Positions 1 through 7,531 are shown, counted from the stretch's first letter. The stretch: 11,505 nucleotides of DNA from DATDOY01 sp035293045 (GCA_035293045.1 DATDOY010000125.1:1-11505); one strand, 5' to 3'. The notes: generated by a model from the sequence alone, not told the origin. Numbers and translations are program-made.

Positions 1-62
1 GGCGCTCCGTCGCCCCTCTTAGGACTCGAGCGGATAGGTCCAACCTCGTCGTGCTTGACCAA

Positions 63-83
63 TCGGCAGGCTCCGCCTGCCGA
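63..83 (-). terminator. Second hairpin downstream of the operon
   Basis: This is a perfect 9-bp inverted repeat (TCGGCAGGC / GCCTGCCGA) around a 3-nt loop, 44 nt beyond the stop codon of the DnaB-like ATPase gene. Only two T residues follow it on the minus strand, so it is not a textbook U-tract terminator. Its position after a first hairpin suggests a back-up terminator or an RNA 3'-end stabiliser. Being symmetric, it could also serve an unseen plus-strand gene ending to the left. Confidence 0.45.
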
Positions 84-101
84 ACTTGCCGCCCATTTCT
101 G

Positions 102-127
102 GGAGCAGCGCCTATCGGCGCAGCTCC
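102..127 (-). terminator. Hairpin directly after the last gene of the operon
   Basis: The stem GGAGC-GCGCC pairs with GGCGC-GCTCC: 10 bp, one internal A-A mismatch and a 4-nt loop. It begins on the base after the TAA stop codon (128-130) of the DnaB-like ATPase gene. No run of T follows on the minus strand, as is common for terminators in high-G+C bacteria. Position and stem quality support the 3' end of the tad operon. Nothing recognisable as a gene lies between here and base 1. Confidence 0.55.
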
Positions 128-1150
128 TTACTCTTCGGCGAACACCTCGTCGACGAGTCGCTCGGCCACGAACGCGCCGCCTGGGTGAAAACGGGCGTTG
201 GAGAAATCCTTCTCGAAGTCGAGGTCGAGCGCCGCCTCCCCGCGGCGGTTCTTCTCGATGCTGAAGACGACACGGCGGCGGAATTCGCGCGCCCGAACGG
301 GGTCGAACGAGCGGTGGGACTTCGAGACGGCCGTCGCCTTCTCGTTCATCATCACGACGATGTCGGCCTCGTAGGCCACGGCCTCGGCGCCGCGGAGGTG
401 GTGGATTCGCGCCCTCGGTGCCGTCAGCCCTGCCTTGTTGGTCGGCGCGATCGCCACGATCCCGACGTCCTGGGTCAGGGCGAGGTCTTTGAGCCCGCCG
501 GCGATGAGCGCCATGTGCTCCGACTCGGGCAACGGATCGGGCCCGTGAGGCACCTTGTAGAGATGATCGACGAACAGCACGGTGTCGCCGTCGTCGTCTC
601 GCTCTCGAATGAGCCGATCGAGGTCTTCGAGGCGCGTGCGGTAGCCCGACGCACGAACGAGGAGCAGGCGGTCAGCGTAGGAGCGCACCCGCGCGACGGC
701 GCGCTGCAGAAGCACGTTCTCCTCGCCCTCGCCCACGGGTAACCCGAGCGCTACACGATCGGCGCCCTGGCGGATCCGGTGGAGATCGTCGTCGGAGGCC
801 GCGTCGCCCACCACCGCGTGGACCTCCAGGCGCAGGAGCCGCCCGAGCATCATTCGCTCGTCGTGCTCGTACGAGACGTAGACCACGCTGTGTCCGGCGA
901 ACGCCATCGCACGCGCCCACTGCAACGTGGCCATCGTCTTTCCTACACCCGGACGCCCCCCGATCACGAGGAGGTCCTGGGTGTGAAGGCCCCCACCGAT
1001 CTCGTCGTCGAAGGGACTGAATCCCGTGGCGAAGCGCCGGTCTCGCGCCTGCCAGCCGGCGCCGCTCGCGTCGAGGAGCGCAGCCGCAGTGCTCGAGCGC
1101 GTGTCGTGGTGGTGTGAGTCGGCGTTCACGTCGAGGTCCAGACCGTCCAC
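128..1150 (-). CDS. DnaB-helicase-C-like RecA-fold ATPase
   Basis: The 340-aa protein corresponds to the ATPase (C-terminal) domain of DnaB replicative helicase without its N-terminal primase-binding domain. Visible motifs are FATGFSPFDDEIGGGL (40-55, matching the TGfxxLDxxxgGl lead-in), Walker A GGRPGVGKT (64-72), VSYEHDE with the likely catalytic Glu95, Walker B VLFVDHL (Asp195), HLRGAEAVAYEADIVVM (251-267) and EKNRRGE (299-305), which matches the KNRNG arginine-finger motif. The usual Gln of the DnaB SQLNR motif is replaced by Pro236 (IAPTNK). The GTG start at 1150 lies 5 nt after the tadC stop; an open frame to 1234 would run back into tadC and is not needed. It is the last gene of the pilus operon and its role there is unknown. 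KaiC- or RadA-like names are possible, but there is no zinc finger, Lon-like tail or second ATPase repeat. The family call is good; the function is open. Confidence 0.8.
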   Translation of the reverse strand: MDGLDLDVNADSHHHDTRSSTAAALLDASGAGWQARDRRFATGFSPFDDEIGGGLHTQDLLVIGGRPGVGKTMATLQWARAMAFAGHSVVYVSYEHDERMMLGRLLRLEVHAVVGDAASDDDLHRIRQGADRVALGLPVGEGEENVLLQRAVARVRSYADRLLLVRASGYRTRLEDLDRLIRERDDDGDTVLFVDHLYKVPHGPDPLPESEHMALIAGGLKDLALTQDVGIVAIAPTNKAGLTAPRARIHHLRGAEAVAYEADIVVMMNEKATAVSKSHRSFDPVRAREFRRRVVFSIEKNRRGEAALDLDFEKDFSNARFHPGGAFVAERLVDEVFAEE

Positions 1151-1155
1151 GGGAC

Positions 1156-2082
1156 TCAATCCGGGAACAGCGTCTGGGTGATGCGGATGAACGCGGGCCC
1201 CCCGACCACGATGAAGAGGGCGGGCAGGATGCAAAACACGAGCGGGAACACGATCTTCACGGGGATCTTGAGGGCGCGCTCCTCCGCCTTCTGGCGTCGC
1301 TTCTCACGGAGTTCCCTCGACTGCACCCGGAGCACCTGGGCCACAGGGACGCCGTACTGCTCCGCCTGCTTGATGGCGAGCACGAAATGCCGGAGGTCGG
1401 GGACGTCCGTCCGGTCGAGCAGGTTGTTGAGCGCCGTCGTGCGGGGCACACCGATCTGGATGTCTTGCAGGGTGCGCACGAGCTCCTCGGCCAGCGCCCC
1501 TTTCCCTGAGCGCCCCGCCTGCGCGAGCGCGGCCTCGAAGCCGAGGCCGGCCTCGACGCTGATCGTCACTTGGTCGAGCGTGTCGGCGAGGGCACGGCCG
1601 ATCTGCTCCTGGCGCTCCTGGGAGCGAAGGTAGAGGATGGCGTCGGGCGCGAAGTAGCCGATTGCCGTGATCGACAGCAGGAAGAAGAACCCGGAGCCGG
1701 AAGGGGAGGCGGCGAAGCGGGTCAGACCGAGGATGACCCCTATGGATCCGAACACGAGCTTGAGCGCGAGCACTCGCTCGATGGGCCACCGCCGCGACGC
1801 GCCCGCCATGGTGATCCGCCGCTCGAGCGCCTCGATCAACCCGGCCGGCGTCACCCGCCGCCCTCGTCGGGCGAGACCCGCCATCGCCGGTAGGAACAGG
1901 CGCTCTTGCGCGGAGCGGGCGAGTTGCATGTCGCGGAGATCGGTGGAGATCGAAGCCTCGCCGCCGCCCCGCAGGTTCGCGCGCACGCGCCCCGTGGGTA
2001 GCCGGACCCCGCCCACGGCGTGCCACATCAAGGCCACGGACGCCACGATCGCCATGGATCCGAGGTACACGTAGAGCGGCAC
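1156..2082 (-). CDS. tadC: Tad pilus inner-membrane platform protein TadC
   Basis: TadC (308 aa, a usual length) is one of two GspF-like polytopic proteins that form the membrane platform on which CpaF acts. Hydrophobic segments lie at about 5-22, 106-121, 131-150 and 273-295. Between the last two is the cytoplasmic T2SSF helical domain, with the TadC-typical region ADTLDQVTISVEAGLGFEAA (166-185) and a basic stretch before the final helix (257-275). The C-terminal hydrophobic motif PLVFCILPALFIVVGG (280-295) is characteristic. The start is GTG at 2082, preceded at 7-nt spacing by AGGAGGT (2090-2096), which overlaps the stop codon of the tadB fusion. That arrangement suggests coupled translation. 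Identification is firm. Confidence 0.93.
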   Translation of the reverse strand: MPLYVYLGSMAIVASVALMWHAVGGVRLPTGRVRANLRGGGEASISTDLRDMQLARSAQERLFLPAMAGLARRGRRVTPAGLIEALERRITMAGASRRWPIERVLALKLVFGSIGVILGLTRFAASPSGSGFFFLLSITAIGYFAPDAILYLRSQERQEQIGRALADTLDQVTISVEAGLGFEAALAQAGRSGKGALAEELVRTLQDIQIGVPRTTALNNLLDRTDVPDLRHFVLAIKQAEQYGVPVAQVLRVQSRELREKRRQKAEERALKIPVKIVFPLVFCILPALFIVVGGPAFIRITQTLFPD

Positions 2083-2089
2083 TGGCCGA

Positions 2090-2096
2090 ACCTCCT
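2090..2096 (-). promoter_or_regulatory. Strong ribosome binding site of tadC
   Basis: AGGAGGT, 7 nt before the GTG start of tadC, shares its first bases with the TAG stop codon (2095-2097) of the upstream gene. It is one of the best Shine-Dalgarno matches in the window and fixes the GTG at 2082 as the start. Confidence 0.85.
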
Positions 2097-4020
2097 AGAA
2101 CTCGAGCCGGATGATCCGGCGCAGCCAGAGACCCCCGAGCACCATCAGCACTCCGCCGAACACCAGCATCGACTTGCCCGTGCCCGTGGCAGTGAGTTCG
2201 CCGACGTAGTCAGGGTTGGTGGAACGGAGCACGAGGTAGATGCCGATGGGCAAGAGGAACAGGATCACCGCGGACAGCCGCCCTTCGGCGCTGAGGGCCT
2301 CGATCTGGCCCTTGATGCGGTTGCGGTCGCGGATGGTCTCGCCCACACGGTCCAACACCTCCGCGAGGTCGCCACCGACCTCGCGGTGGATCTGGATGGC
2401 CTGCACCACCCACTGGAAGTCTTCGTTGCCCACGCGCTCGGCCGAAGCGCGGAGTGCCTCGTTGACGTCGCGCCCGAGTTGGGCCTCGATGACCACGCGT
2501 CCGAACTCCTGCGAGGTCGGCGACGCCGCCTCTCGAGCGACGGCGTCGATCGACTGCAGGAGGCCGTACCCCGTGCGAAGGCTCCCGGCAAGCAGTTGCA
2601 GGGTGTCGCCGAGCTGATCGGCGAACGCAGCCCGGCGACGGTCGGTGATCATCGTGAGCGCCACGCGGAACCCGGCCATCGTGATGCCGGCGAAGAGCAC
2701 GCCGGTGAACAGGCTGCCCAGGGCGAGACCGACCATACCGGCGAAGAGCGCCATGCTCGCCGCGAGGAGGATGAACTCCGCCGGCCGGATCGCGAGTCCG
2801 GCTCGATTGAGTGCTTCGTTGAGGACGCCGGTACGTCCGCTGCGTTCGAGCGCGCGCTGGGCGAGATCCATGGCGCGCGATGACAGGTCCGGGACGAGGC
2901 CGGGACCCATCGCCTCGTCGGTCCGGCGGAATTCACGCGCCAATCTCCGCCGCGGCTCGCGTGTCGCCATCAGGAACCAGCCCGCCACGCCGAGGGCGCC
3001 CGCGAACGCCACGGCACCGACGGCGAACCACCATCCCTGTTCGAGGAAGGAAGCGTCGGGGGCCGCGACGGGCGTATCCGTCACCGCCCCCTCAGCCGCC
3101 GCGCCGCTGGCACCATCGGGAAGCTTCGGAAGGTCAACGGACCTCGTCGCCGACGCGCTGACGCCCTCATGGTTGAGCGTGACGACGAGTTGGGTCGGAC
3201 CCTCCGCTCTGGACTCGAACGTGAGCGTGTGCTGGCTCACGAGCCGGGACGCGATCGTCGAGTACACGTCGGCGAGCTGGTCGGGAGCGTCCGCGGCGAC
3301 CACGCGCCCCCCCGCCGCCGCCGCGAGTTGCTCGAGGACCGCGGCGTCGCCCTCGCTCGTGGAGAGGGCCACCGATGCGAAGTCGACCTCGATGCCGGCC
3401 AGACGTCTCACGAGCGCGTCGAGTGGGGTCGTGCTGACGGTGTCGCCGCCGTCCGACAAGAGCACGATCGCGCGTCGCGCGTCGCTGGAGCTTGCCGAGA
3501 ACTGCTCCACCGTTGCGCTCAGTGCGTCGTAGAGCGCGGTCTCGCCGCGGGCCGAAAGCCCTCCGATGGCGGTCTTCAGAGCTTCGGGGTCGGTCTCGAA
3601 CGGCAGCACGATCGTCGCGGTGTCGCCGAACCCCACGACCGCGATGCGGGTGCCGGCTGGCATCTCGTCGACGAAGGCCGTCGCTGCAGCCTTGGCCGCG
3701 TTGATCGCGGCGCCGGCCATGCTCCCCGAGGTGTCGATCACGAGGACGACCTCGAGGCCCTCGTTGGGGAGTCGCTCGACTTTGGCACTGCGTTGCTGGC
3801 CGTTCTCTTGCACGACGAAGGCTTCGGTCGGGAGGTCGCGGCCCACGAGTTCCCGTGGCGCGGCGACGACCACACGCACGACGGGATGTGCGCTGGTGTC
3901 CACGTCGACGACGTCGAGTGAGTCGGCCTGCGCGGCATCGACACGCGCGGTGCTCGCCTGTGCGATGAGAAGCAGGACGCACACCCCGAGCCCACCGAGG
4001 ACTCGGACGCGACCTACCAC
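2095..4020 (-). CDS. tadB: VWA-domain / TadB fusion platform protein
   Basis: The 641-aa protein is about twice the length of ordinary TadB. In order it has a Sec-type signal peptide (1 to about 30, hydrophobic VLGGLGVCVLLLIA, then small residues), a von Willebrand factor A domain (about 88-265) with a complete MIDAS (DTSGS 96-100, Thr161, Asp190 in LLSDGGD), a beta-rich stretch and an Ala/Pro linker (265-325). A membrane helix (330-351), a basic cytoplasmic segment, two helices (413-453), the T2SSF domain (about 466-580) and two C-terminal helices (582-600, 618-634) follow. This topology puts VWA outside and T2SSF inside. TadB forms the pilus platform with TadC; VWA domains bind protein ligands through a metal ion. 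The GTG start at 4020 overlaps the end of cpaF by 7 nt, without a clear Shine-Dalgarno, so coupling is likely. VWA-containing Tad proteins are known, but usually in TadG. Confidence 0.92.
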   Translation of the reverse strand: MVGRVRVLGGLGVCVLLLIAQASTARVDAAQADSLDVVDVDTSAHPVVRVVVAAPRELVGRDLPTEAFVVQENGQQRSAKVERLPNEGLEVVLVIDTSGSMAGAAINAAKAAATAFVDEMPAGTRIAVVGFGDTATIVLPFETDPEALKTAIGGLSARGETALYDALSATVEQFSASSSDARRAIVLLSDGGDTVSTTPLDALVRRLAGIEVDFASVALSTSEGDAAVLEQLAAAAGGRVVAADAPDQLADVYSTIASRLVSQHTLTFESRAEGPTQLVVTLNHEGVSASATRSVDLPKLPDGASGAAAEGAVTDTPVAAPDASFLEQGWWFAVGAVAFAGALGVAGWFLMATREPRRRLAREFRRTDEAMGPGLVPDLSSRAMDLAQRALERSGRTGVLNEALNRAGLAIRPAEFILLAASMALFAGMVGLALGSLFTGVLFAGITMAGFRVALTMITDRRRAAFADQLGDTLQLLAGSLRTGYGLLQSIDAVAREAASPTSQEFGRVVIEAQLGRDVNEALRASAERVGNEDFQWVVQAIQIHREVGGDLAEVLDRVGETIRDRNRIKGQIEALSAEGRLSAVILFLLPIGIYLVLRSTNPDYVGELTATGTGKSMLVFGGVLMVLGGLWLRRIIRLEF

Positions 4021-5429
4021 TTCGGCACCGTACGGAGGGCGTCCTCGTGGCTCCCCATCCCGAAGAGGCGGGGCGGAAGTTTGATCCCCGCGTGCTCGAG
4101 CTTTTCGGTGAACTTCGGACGCAGGCCGGTCGGCTTGATCGTGCCGAGGTAACGACCCTCGTTGTCGACGCCGGCGGCGAAGTCGAAGAGGTAGATGTCG
4201 CTCAGGGTGATGATGTCCCCTTCCATGCCCCCCACCTCGACGATGTGGGTCACGCGACGCGTGCCATCACGGAGCCGCGACATGTGGACGACGACGTCGA
4301 GCGCCGACGCGATCTGCTCCCGGATGGCGCGGATCGGGAGATCCATACCCGCCATGAGCACCATGGTGTCGAGACGGGCAAGCGCGTCCCTCGGGGAGTT
4401 GGCGTGGAGGGTGGAGAGTGACCCCTCGTGGCCGGTGTTCATGGCCTGGAGCATGTCGAGGGCCTCGCCGCCGCGGACCTCACCGACGATGATGCGATCG
4501 GGGCGCATGCGCAGCGAGTTGCGCACGAGGTCGCGGATCGTGATCTCACCCTTGCCCTCGATGTTGGAGGGTCGACTCTCGAGCGACACCACGTGCGCCT
4601 GGTGCATCTTCAACTCGACGGCGTCCTCAATGGTGACGATGCGCTCGTCTTCGGGGATGAACGACGACAGCATGTTGAGAAAGCTCGTCTTGCCCGCGCC
4701 GGTGCCGCCGCTGACGAGGACGTTGAGGCGTCCTTCGACCGTGGCGTGCAACAGGTCGACGGACTCCCGCGTGAGGGTGCCGAACCCGATCATGTCCTCG
4801 GCCGTGAAGGCGCGCTTCGAGAACTTCCGGATCGTCAACGCCGGGCCGCGGACGGCGAGCGGCGGGATGATGGCGTTGACACGCGAACCGTCGGGCAGCC
4901 GCGCGTCGACCATCGGAGACGACTCGTCGATGCGGCGGCCGATCTGAGAGACGATCTTTTCGATCGATCGGCGGAGTTGGTCTTCCGAGAGGAACCGCGC
5001 GTCGGTTCGGATGATCTTGCCGTCCCGCTCGATGTAGATGGCCTCATCGGAGTTGGCCATGACCTCGGTGACGCGCGGGTCGGCGAGGAACTCCTCGAGG
5101 GGGCCGTAGCCGAGCACGTCGTCGCTGATCTCGGAGATGATGCGCTGGCGCTCCGCGGGCGTCAGCGGAACCTGCTCCTCCTCCATGACCTGCTCGAGTT
5201 CCTTGATGACGAACGTGTGGAGCTGATCCTTGCTCAGCGACGCGTCGTAGAGGCGGGCTCCGAGTCGGGCGAAGAGGGCTTCTTGGGCGCGTCGCTTCAA
5301 GCCCTCGACCGGGCGTTCGGGTTCCGCAGGCTGCGTGATCTCGGGCTCACTCGCCGCGCCCCGCGTGGGCTCTGGCTTCTCGGGGTCGACGCCCCCTGAC
5401 CGTTCTCGAATGCGATCGCTCAAGCTCAT
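4014..5429 (-). CDS. cpaF: Tad pilus assembly ATPase CpaF/TadA
   Basis: CpaF (471 aa) is the GspE/PilT-superfamily hexameric ATPase that powers pilus assembly, and in some species retraction, from the cytoplasmic face. Features are a Pro/Glu-rich disordered N-terminus (14-43), the N-terminal helical region (45-135, including DDVLGYGPLEEFLADPRVTE at 103-122), Walker A GGTGAGKT (241-248), the Asp box IVTIEDAVEL (264-273), Walker B RIIVGEVRGGEALDML (312-327) and the His box GHEGSLSTLHAN (333-344). All key motifs are intact. The frame stays open to 5783, but the ATG at 5429 is chosen because it overlaps the cpaE stop as ATGA and has GGAG about 9 nt upstream. The 3' end overlaps the tadB fusion gene. 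Identification is firm. Confidence 0.97.
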   Translation of the reverse strand: MSLSDRIRERSGGVDPEKPEPTRGAASEPEITQPAEPERPVEGLKRRAQEALFARLGARLYDASLSKDQLHTFVIKELEQVMEEEQVPLTPAERQRIISEISDDVLGYGPLEEFLADPRVTEVMANSDEAIYIERDGKIIRTDARFLSEDQLRRSIEKIVSQIGRRIDESSPMVDARLPDGSRVNAIIPPLAVRGPALTIRKFSKRAFTAEDMIGFGTLTRESVDLLHATVEGRLNVLVSGGTGAGKTSFLNMLSSFIPEDERIVTIEDAVELKMHQAHVVSLESRPSNIEGKGEITIRDLVRNSLRMRPDRIIVGEVRGGEALDMLQAMNTGHEGSLSTLHANSPRDALARLDTMVLMAGMDLPIRAIREQIASALDVVVHMSRLRDGTRRVTHIVEVGGMEGDIITLSDIYLFDFAAGVDNEGRYLGTIKPTGLRPKFTEKLEHAGIKLPPRLFGMGSHEDALRTVPKW

Positions 5430-6640
5430 GCTTCGTTTCTCCAGAATCGCCAGCCACCCCGCCCCACCGGGGGCGGAGAAATGCTGAGGGGAACGTCCGC
5501 GAACCGACCGACGAGCGAGGCCAAGGCGGTCACGGCCGGCGAGCGCTCGCTCGACTCGAGGACTGCCGTCCCCTGGTTCATCGACACCGGCATCGTTCGT
5601 GAACTCGGGACCTCGATGTCGACGGCCACGCCCACCGTCGACTCGATGTCGCTCTTGCTGAGGCCCACGCGTGCGCCGCTGCGGTTGAGTACGAAATGCC
5701 GCCGCTGCTCGGTGGCGCCGATCAGCCGCAGGGTCTCCACCTCCTTGCGCATTGCCCGCACAGTGGGGACGTCGGTGGAGCACACGAGCACCAGATCGGT
5801 GGCGTGCTCGATGGCCGCGAGCACCGGTTCATCGACCCCGGAGTTGGTGTCGATGACGACGTAGCGGAATTCCTCGCCGAGGAGTTGGATCACCCGAGCG
5901 ATGTGGTCCCCCGTGATGGCGTCGGCCTCGGCCGGGGATTCCGGCGCGCACAGGACGAAGAGCCCGGCCGGGTGCGGGGTCAGGAACACCTTCAGGTCGG
6001 TCGCGTCGAGGTCATGACCGAGCCGGGGGATGTCGGCGAGGGTGTACTCGGGCATGAGCCGGAGGGCGGCGGCGACATCCCCAAACTGAAGGTCGCAGTC
6101 GACGAGCACGACCTCCCGAGGAGCGGTCTTCGCCAACCCGACGGCCAGGTTGGTCGACATGGTCGTCTTTCCTGCGCCTCCTTTGGGCGAGAGCACCAGG
6201 ATCACGCGGCCGGTGGGAGCGCGGGTGGGTTCGCCCTGGAGGCTCGCCCGCCGCAGCGACGCCGTATCGAGGGCGCGCTCGAGCACCACGCGCAGCTCAG
6301 TGTCGGAGGCATCGGGGGCGACGATCTCGCGAACGCCGGCTCGCATGGCGTCCTCGATCGGCACGCTCGCAGGAGGAGCGACGAGGAGGACGCTGATGTC
6401 GGGGTGGTGCCGGTCGAAGGAGCGCGCGAGAACGAGGGCGGCGCCCGAGTCGAGCCCCGGACCGATCGCAACCACGGCCGGGTTACCGAGCGCGATGGCG
6501 TCCGCAACGGCGGGTGCTCCCGCCTCGTCGACCGCCTGCGCCCACGACGCGACGGCGCCGTTGTCGAGGCGCTCGCCAAGGACGCGCCGAACCCGACCGT
6601 CGAACTCGCCGTCGGTGGTTGCGAGGGTCAGCTGGGTCAT
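5426..6640 (-). CDS. cpaE: Pilus localisation ATPase CpaE/TadZ
   Basis: CpaE (404 aa) is a MinD/ParA-like ATPase with an N-terminal receiver-like domain that places the Tad apparatus in the cell. The atypical receiver spans about 1-125: PDISVLLVAP (80-89) and IEDAMRAGVREIVAPD (95-110) fit its later beta strands, but no clear phosphorylatable Asp is seen. The ATPase domain has the deviant Walker A KGGAGKTT (153-160), VVLVDCDLQFGDVA (177-190, Asp181/Asp183) and YVVIDTNSG (260-268). Signature lysine (Lys153) and switch Asp are present, so the ATPase should be active. The C-terminus carries a Pro/Gly tail and WRFWRNEA. The ATG at 6640 overlaps the cpaB stop as ATGA; the frame is open to 6712, but that extension lies inside cpaB. 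Confidence 0.94.
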   Translation of the reverse strand: MTQLTLATTDGEFDGRVRRVLGERLDNGAVASWAQAVDEAGAPAVADAIALGNPAVVAIGPGLDSGAALVLARSFDRHHPDISVLLVAPPASVPIEDAMRAGVREIVAPDASDTELRVVLERALDTASLRRASLQGEPTRAPTGRVILVLSPKGGAGKTTMSTNLAVGLAKTAPREVVLVDCDLQFGDVAAALRLMPEYTLADIPRLGHDLDATDLKVFLTPHPAGLFVLCAPESPAEADAITGDHIARVIQLLGEEFRYVVIDTNSGVDEPVLAAIEHATDLVLVCSTDVPTVRAMRKEVETLRLIGATEQRRHFVLNRSGARVGLSKSDIESTVGVAVDIEVPSSRTMPVSMNQGTAVLESSERSPAVTALASLVGRFADVPLSISPPPVGRGGWRFWRNEA

Positions 6641-7428
6641 TCGTAGACGTTCGCCCTCGTGATGACCTGCGTGCCCGTCTCCGAGGCCGATGCCGGCTGG
6701 AGGGCCAACCACAGCGTTCCGTGTTCGGCCGCGAACACCACCCGCTCCACCTCGTCGGGCAACAGGGCGAGCGTCACAAGGAGGTTCCCCGTCGGGGCGG
6801 GAGCCGTCGCTGAGTCCTCCTCTTGCTCTGCATCGAAGGCGGTGTCGGCCTGGATGTTGGTGACGGTCTTCTTGTGGAGGATGAGGTGGGTCGAGTTGGG
6901 AGTCTTGCCGCCCTCGCCCGGAAGTTCGAAGCCCTCAAACGCCAGCGGCTGGGTACTCGTGATCTCGAAGGGGTCGAACGACGCGATGACCGCCACGCTG
7001 CTTCCCGGCCGCAAGATGCCGCCGAGGGCACGCTGCGGCTCGAGGCTGATGGTCACCTCGAGGTGATCCTTCGGCACGTCGACGGCGGCACGGTTCCTGG
7101 CGAAGACGTCGGGCTCCACGAAGCGCAGCCGCGTCAGTTGCTCGCCAGGAAGCAGGTCGACGCTGGCGACCTTGCCTTCGAGGGGCTTGAGGGACGTGAC
7201 GGCGTCGTCGGCTCGGACCTTGGCGGGGACCTTCTCGAGTTTGACGCTGTCGGCGATTTGTTTCGCCGGCGTTCCGGCTTCGACGCGGTCCTTGAGCACG
7301 AGAACGTTCACCAATTTCTCACCGGCGACGGCGCGGTCTTCTGCTCCGCTGACAAACGCCACCAGCGCGAACGTTCCGATTGCCGCCAGTACCAGCGCTG
7401 ACACTGCGCTCGCGACTCTCCGGTTCAC
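6637..7428 (-). CDS. cpaB: Flp pilus assembly protein CpaB/RcpC (SAF domain)
   Basis: This 263-aa protein has an N-terminal membrane anchor or uncleaved signal (7-28, SAVSALVLAAIGTFALVAFV) and an extracytoplasmic SAF domain (about 38-105) with VLVLKDRVEAGTPAKQI and VASVDLLPGEQLTRLRF. The RcpC/CpaB domain follows (about 118-245), ending in LLPDEVERVVFAAEHGTLWLAL, a typical CpaB motif. An acidic segment at 198-206 interrupts this domain. In diderms CpaB works with the secretin; here no secretin is seen, so it probably acts between membrane and cell wall. The start is GTG at 7428, with AGAGGAG ending 4 nt upstream. It opens the coupled cpaB-cpaE-cpaF block and follows a 102-bp gap after the tadG-like gene. 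Confidence 0.9.
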   Translation of the reverse strand: MNRRVASAVSALVLAAIGTFALVAFVSGAEDRAVAGEKLVNVLVLKDRVEAGTPAKQIADSVKLEKVPAKVRADDAVTSLKPLEGKVASVDLLPGEQLTRLRFVEPDVFARNRAAVDVPKDHLEVTISLEPQRALGGILRPGSSVAVIASFDPFEITSTQPLAFEGFELPGEGGKTPNSTHLILHKKTVTNIQADTAFDAEQEEDSATAPAPTGNLLVTLALLPDEVERVVFAAEHGTLWLALQPASASETGTQVITRANVYE

Positions 7429-7530
7429 TTCGCTCCTCTCTCGTTCATCACATCTTCAGGTCCGCTGTCGCGCGGCTGACGGAGTCAGTACCACGTTCGC
7501 CCGTATCGCCAGAGCCATTACATGGTCCGG
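7429..7530 (-). other. 102-bp gap between tadG-like gene and cpaB
   Basis: This is the longest spacing inside the assembly genes after tadE. It holds the hairpin that follows the tadG-like stop codon, a small dyad CTGAC-GGA-GTCAG (7478-7490) and the cpaB ribosome binding site. I see no convincing -35/-10 pair on the minus strand, so a separate promoter for cpaB is possible but not shown. Confidence 0.4.
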
Positions 7531-7531
7531 C
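7508..7531 (-). terminator. Hairpin after the tadG-like gene
   Basis: On the minus strand GCCGGA-CCAT pairs with ATGG-TCTGGC around a GTA loop, giving a 10-bp stem with one bulged C and one G-U pair. It starts on the last base of the tadG-like TAG codon (7531-7533). No U-tract follows, so it may be a partial terminator or an mRNA processing or stability element between the minor-pilin genes and the cpaB block. Confidence 0.35.

Noticed and set aside
1..127. RNA gene or end of another coding gene at the left edge
   Set aside because: No tRNA-like cloverleaf or convincing coding frame was found in this short stretch. Only the two hairpins are supported.
128..1150. RadA or KaiC identity for the ATPase
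   Set aside because: There is no N-terminal zinc finger, Lon-like C-terminal domain or second RecA domain. The lead-in and RGAEAVAYEADIVVM region fit DnaB better, though the boundary between these families is not absolute.
1151..1234. N-terminal extension of the DnaB-like ATPase into tadC
   Set aside because: It overlaps conserved C-terminal TadC sequence and adds a His/Pro/Arg-rich peptide not expected in the family. The GTG at 1150 fits the operon spacing.
2020..3532. Two plus-strand open frames (287 and 295 codons) opposite the VWA-TadB gene
   Set aside because: Both lie across a continuous, well-supported minus-strand gene. Composition and lack of motifs indicate non-coding frames.
4428..5399. 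Plus-strand open frame (323 codons) opposite cpaF
   Set aside because: cpaF has all its ATPase motifs on the minus strand. The plus frame mirrors them as low-complexity Asp/Arg/Leu sequence.
5430..5783. N-terminal extension of cpaF by 118 codons
   Set aside because: The extension lies inside cpaE in another frame and is Arg/Gly-rich without similarity to CpaF. The ATG at 5429 with an ATGA overlap is a better start.
5696..6646. Plus-strand open frame (316 codons) opposite cpaE
   Set aside because: It is antisense to a gene with a clear deviant Walker A and has no motif of its own.
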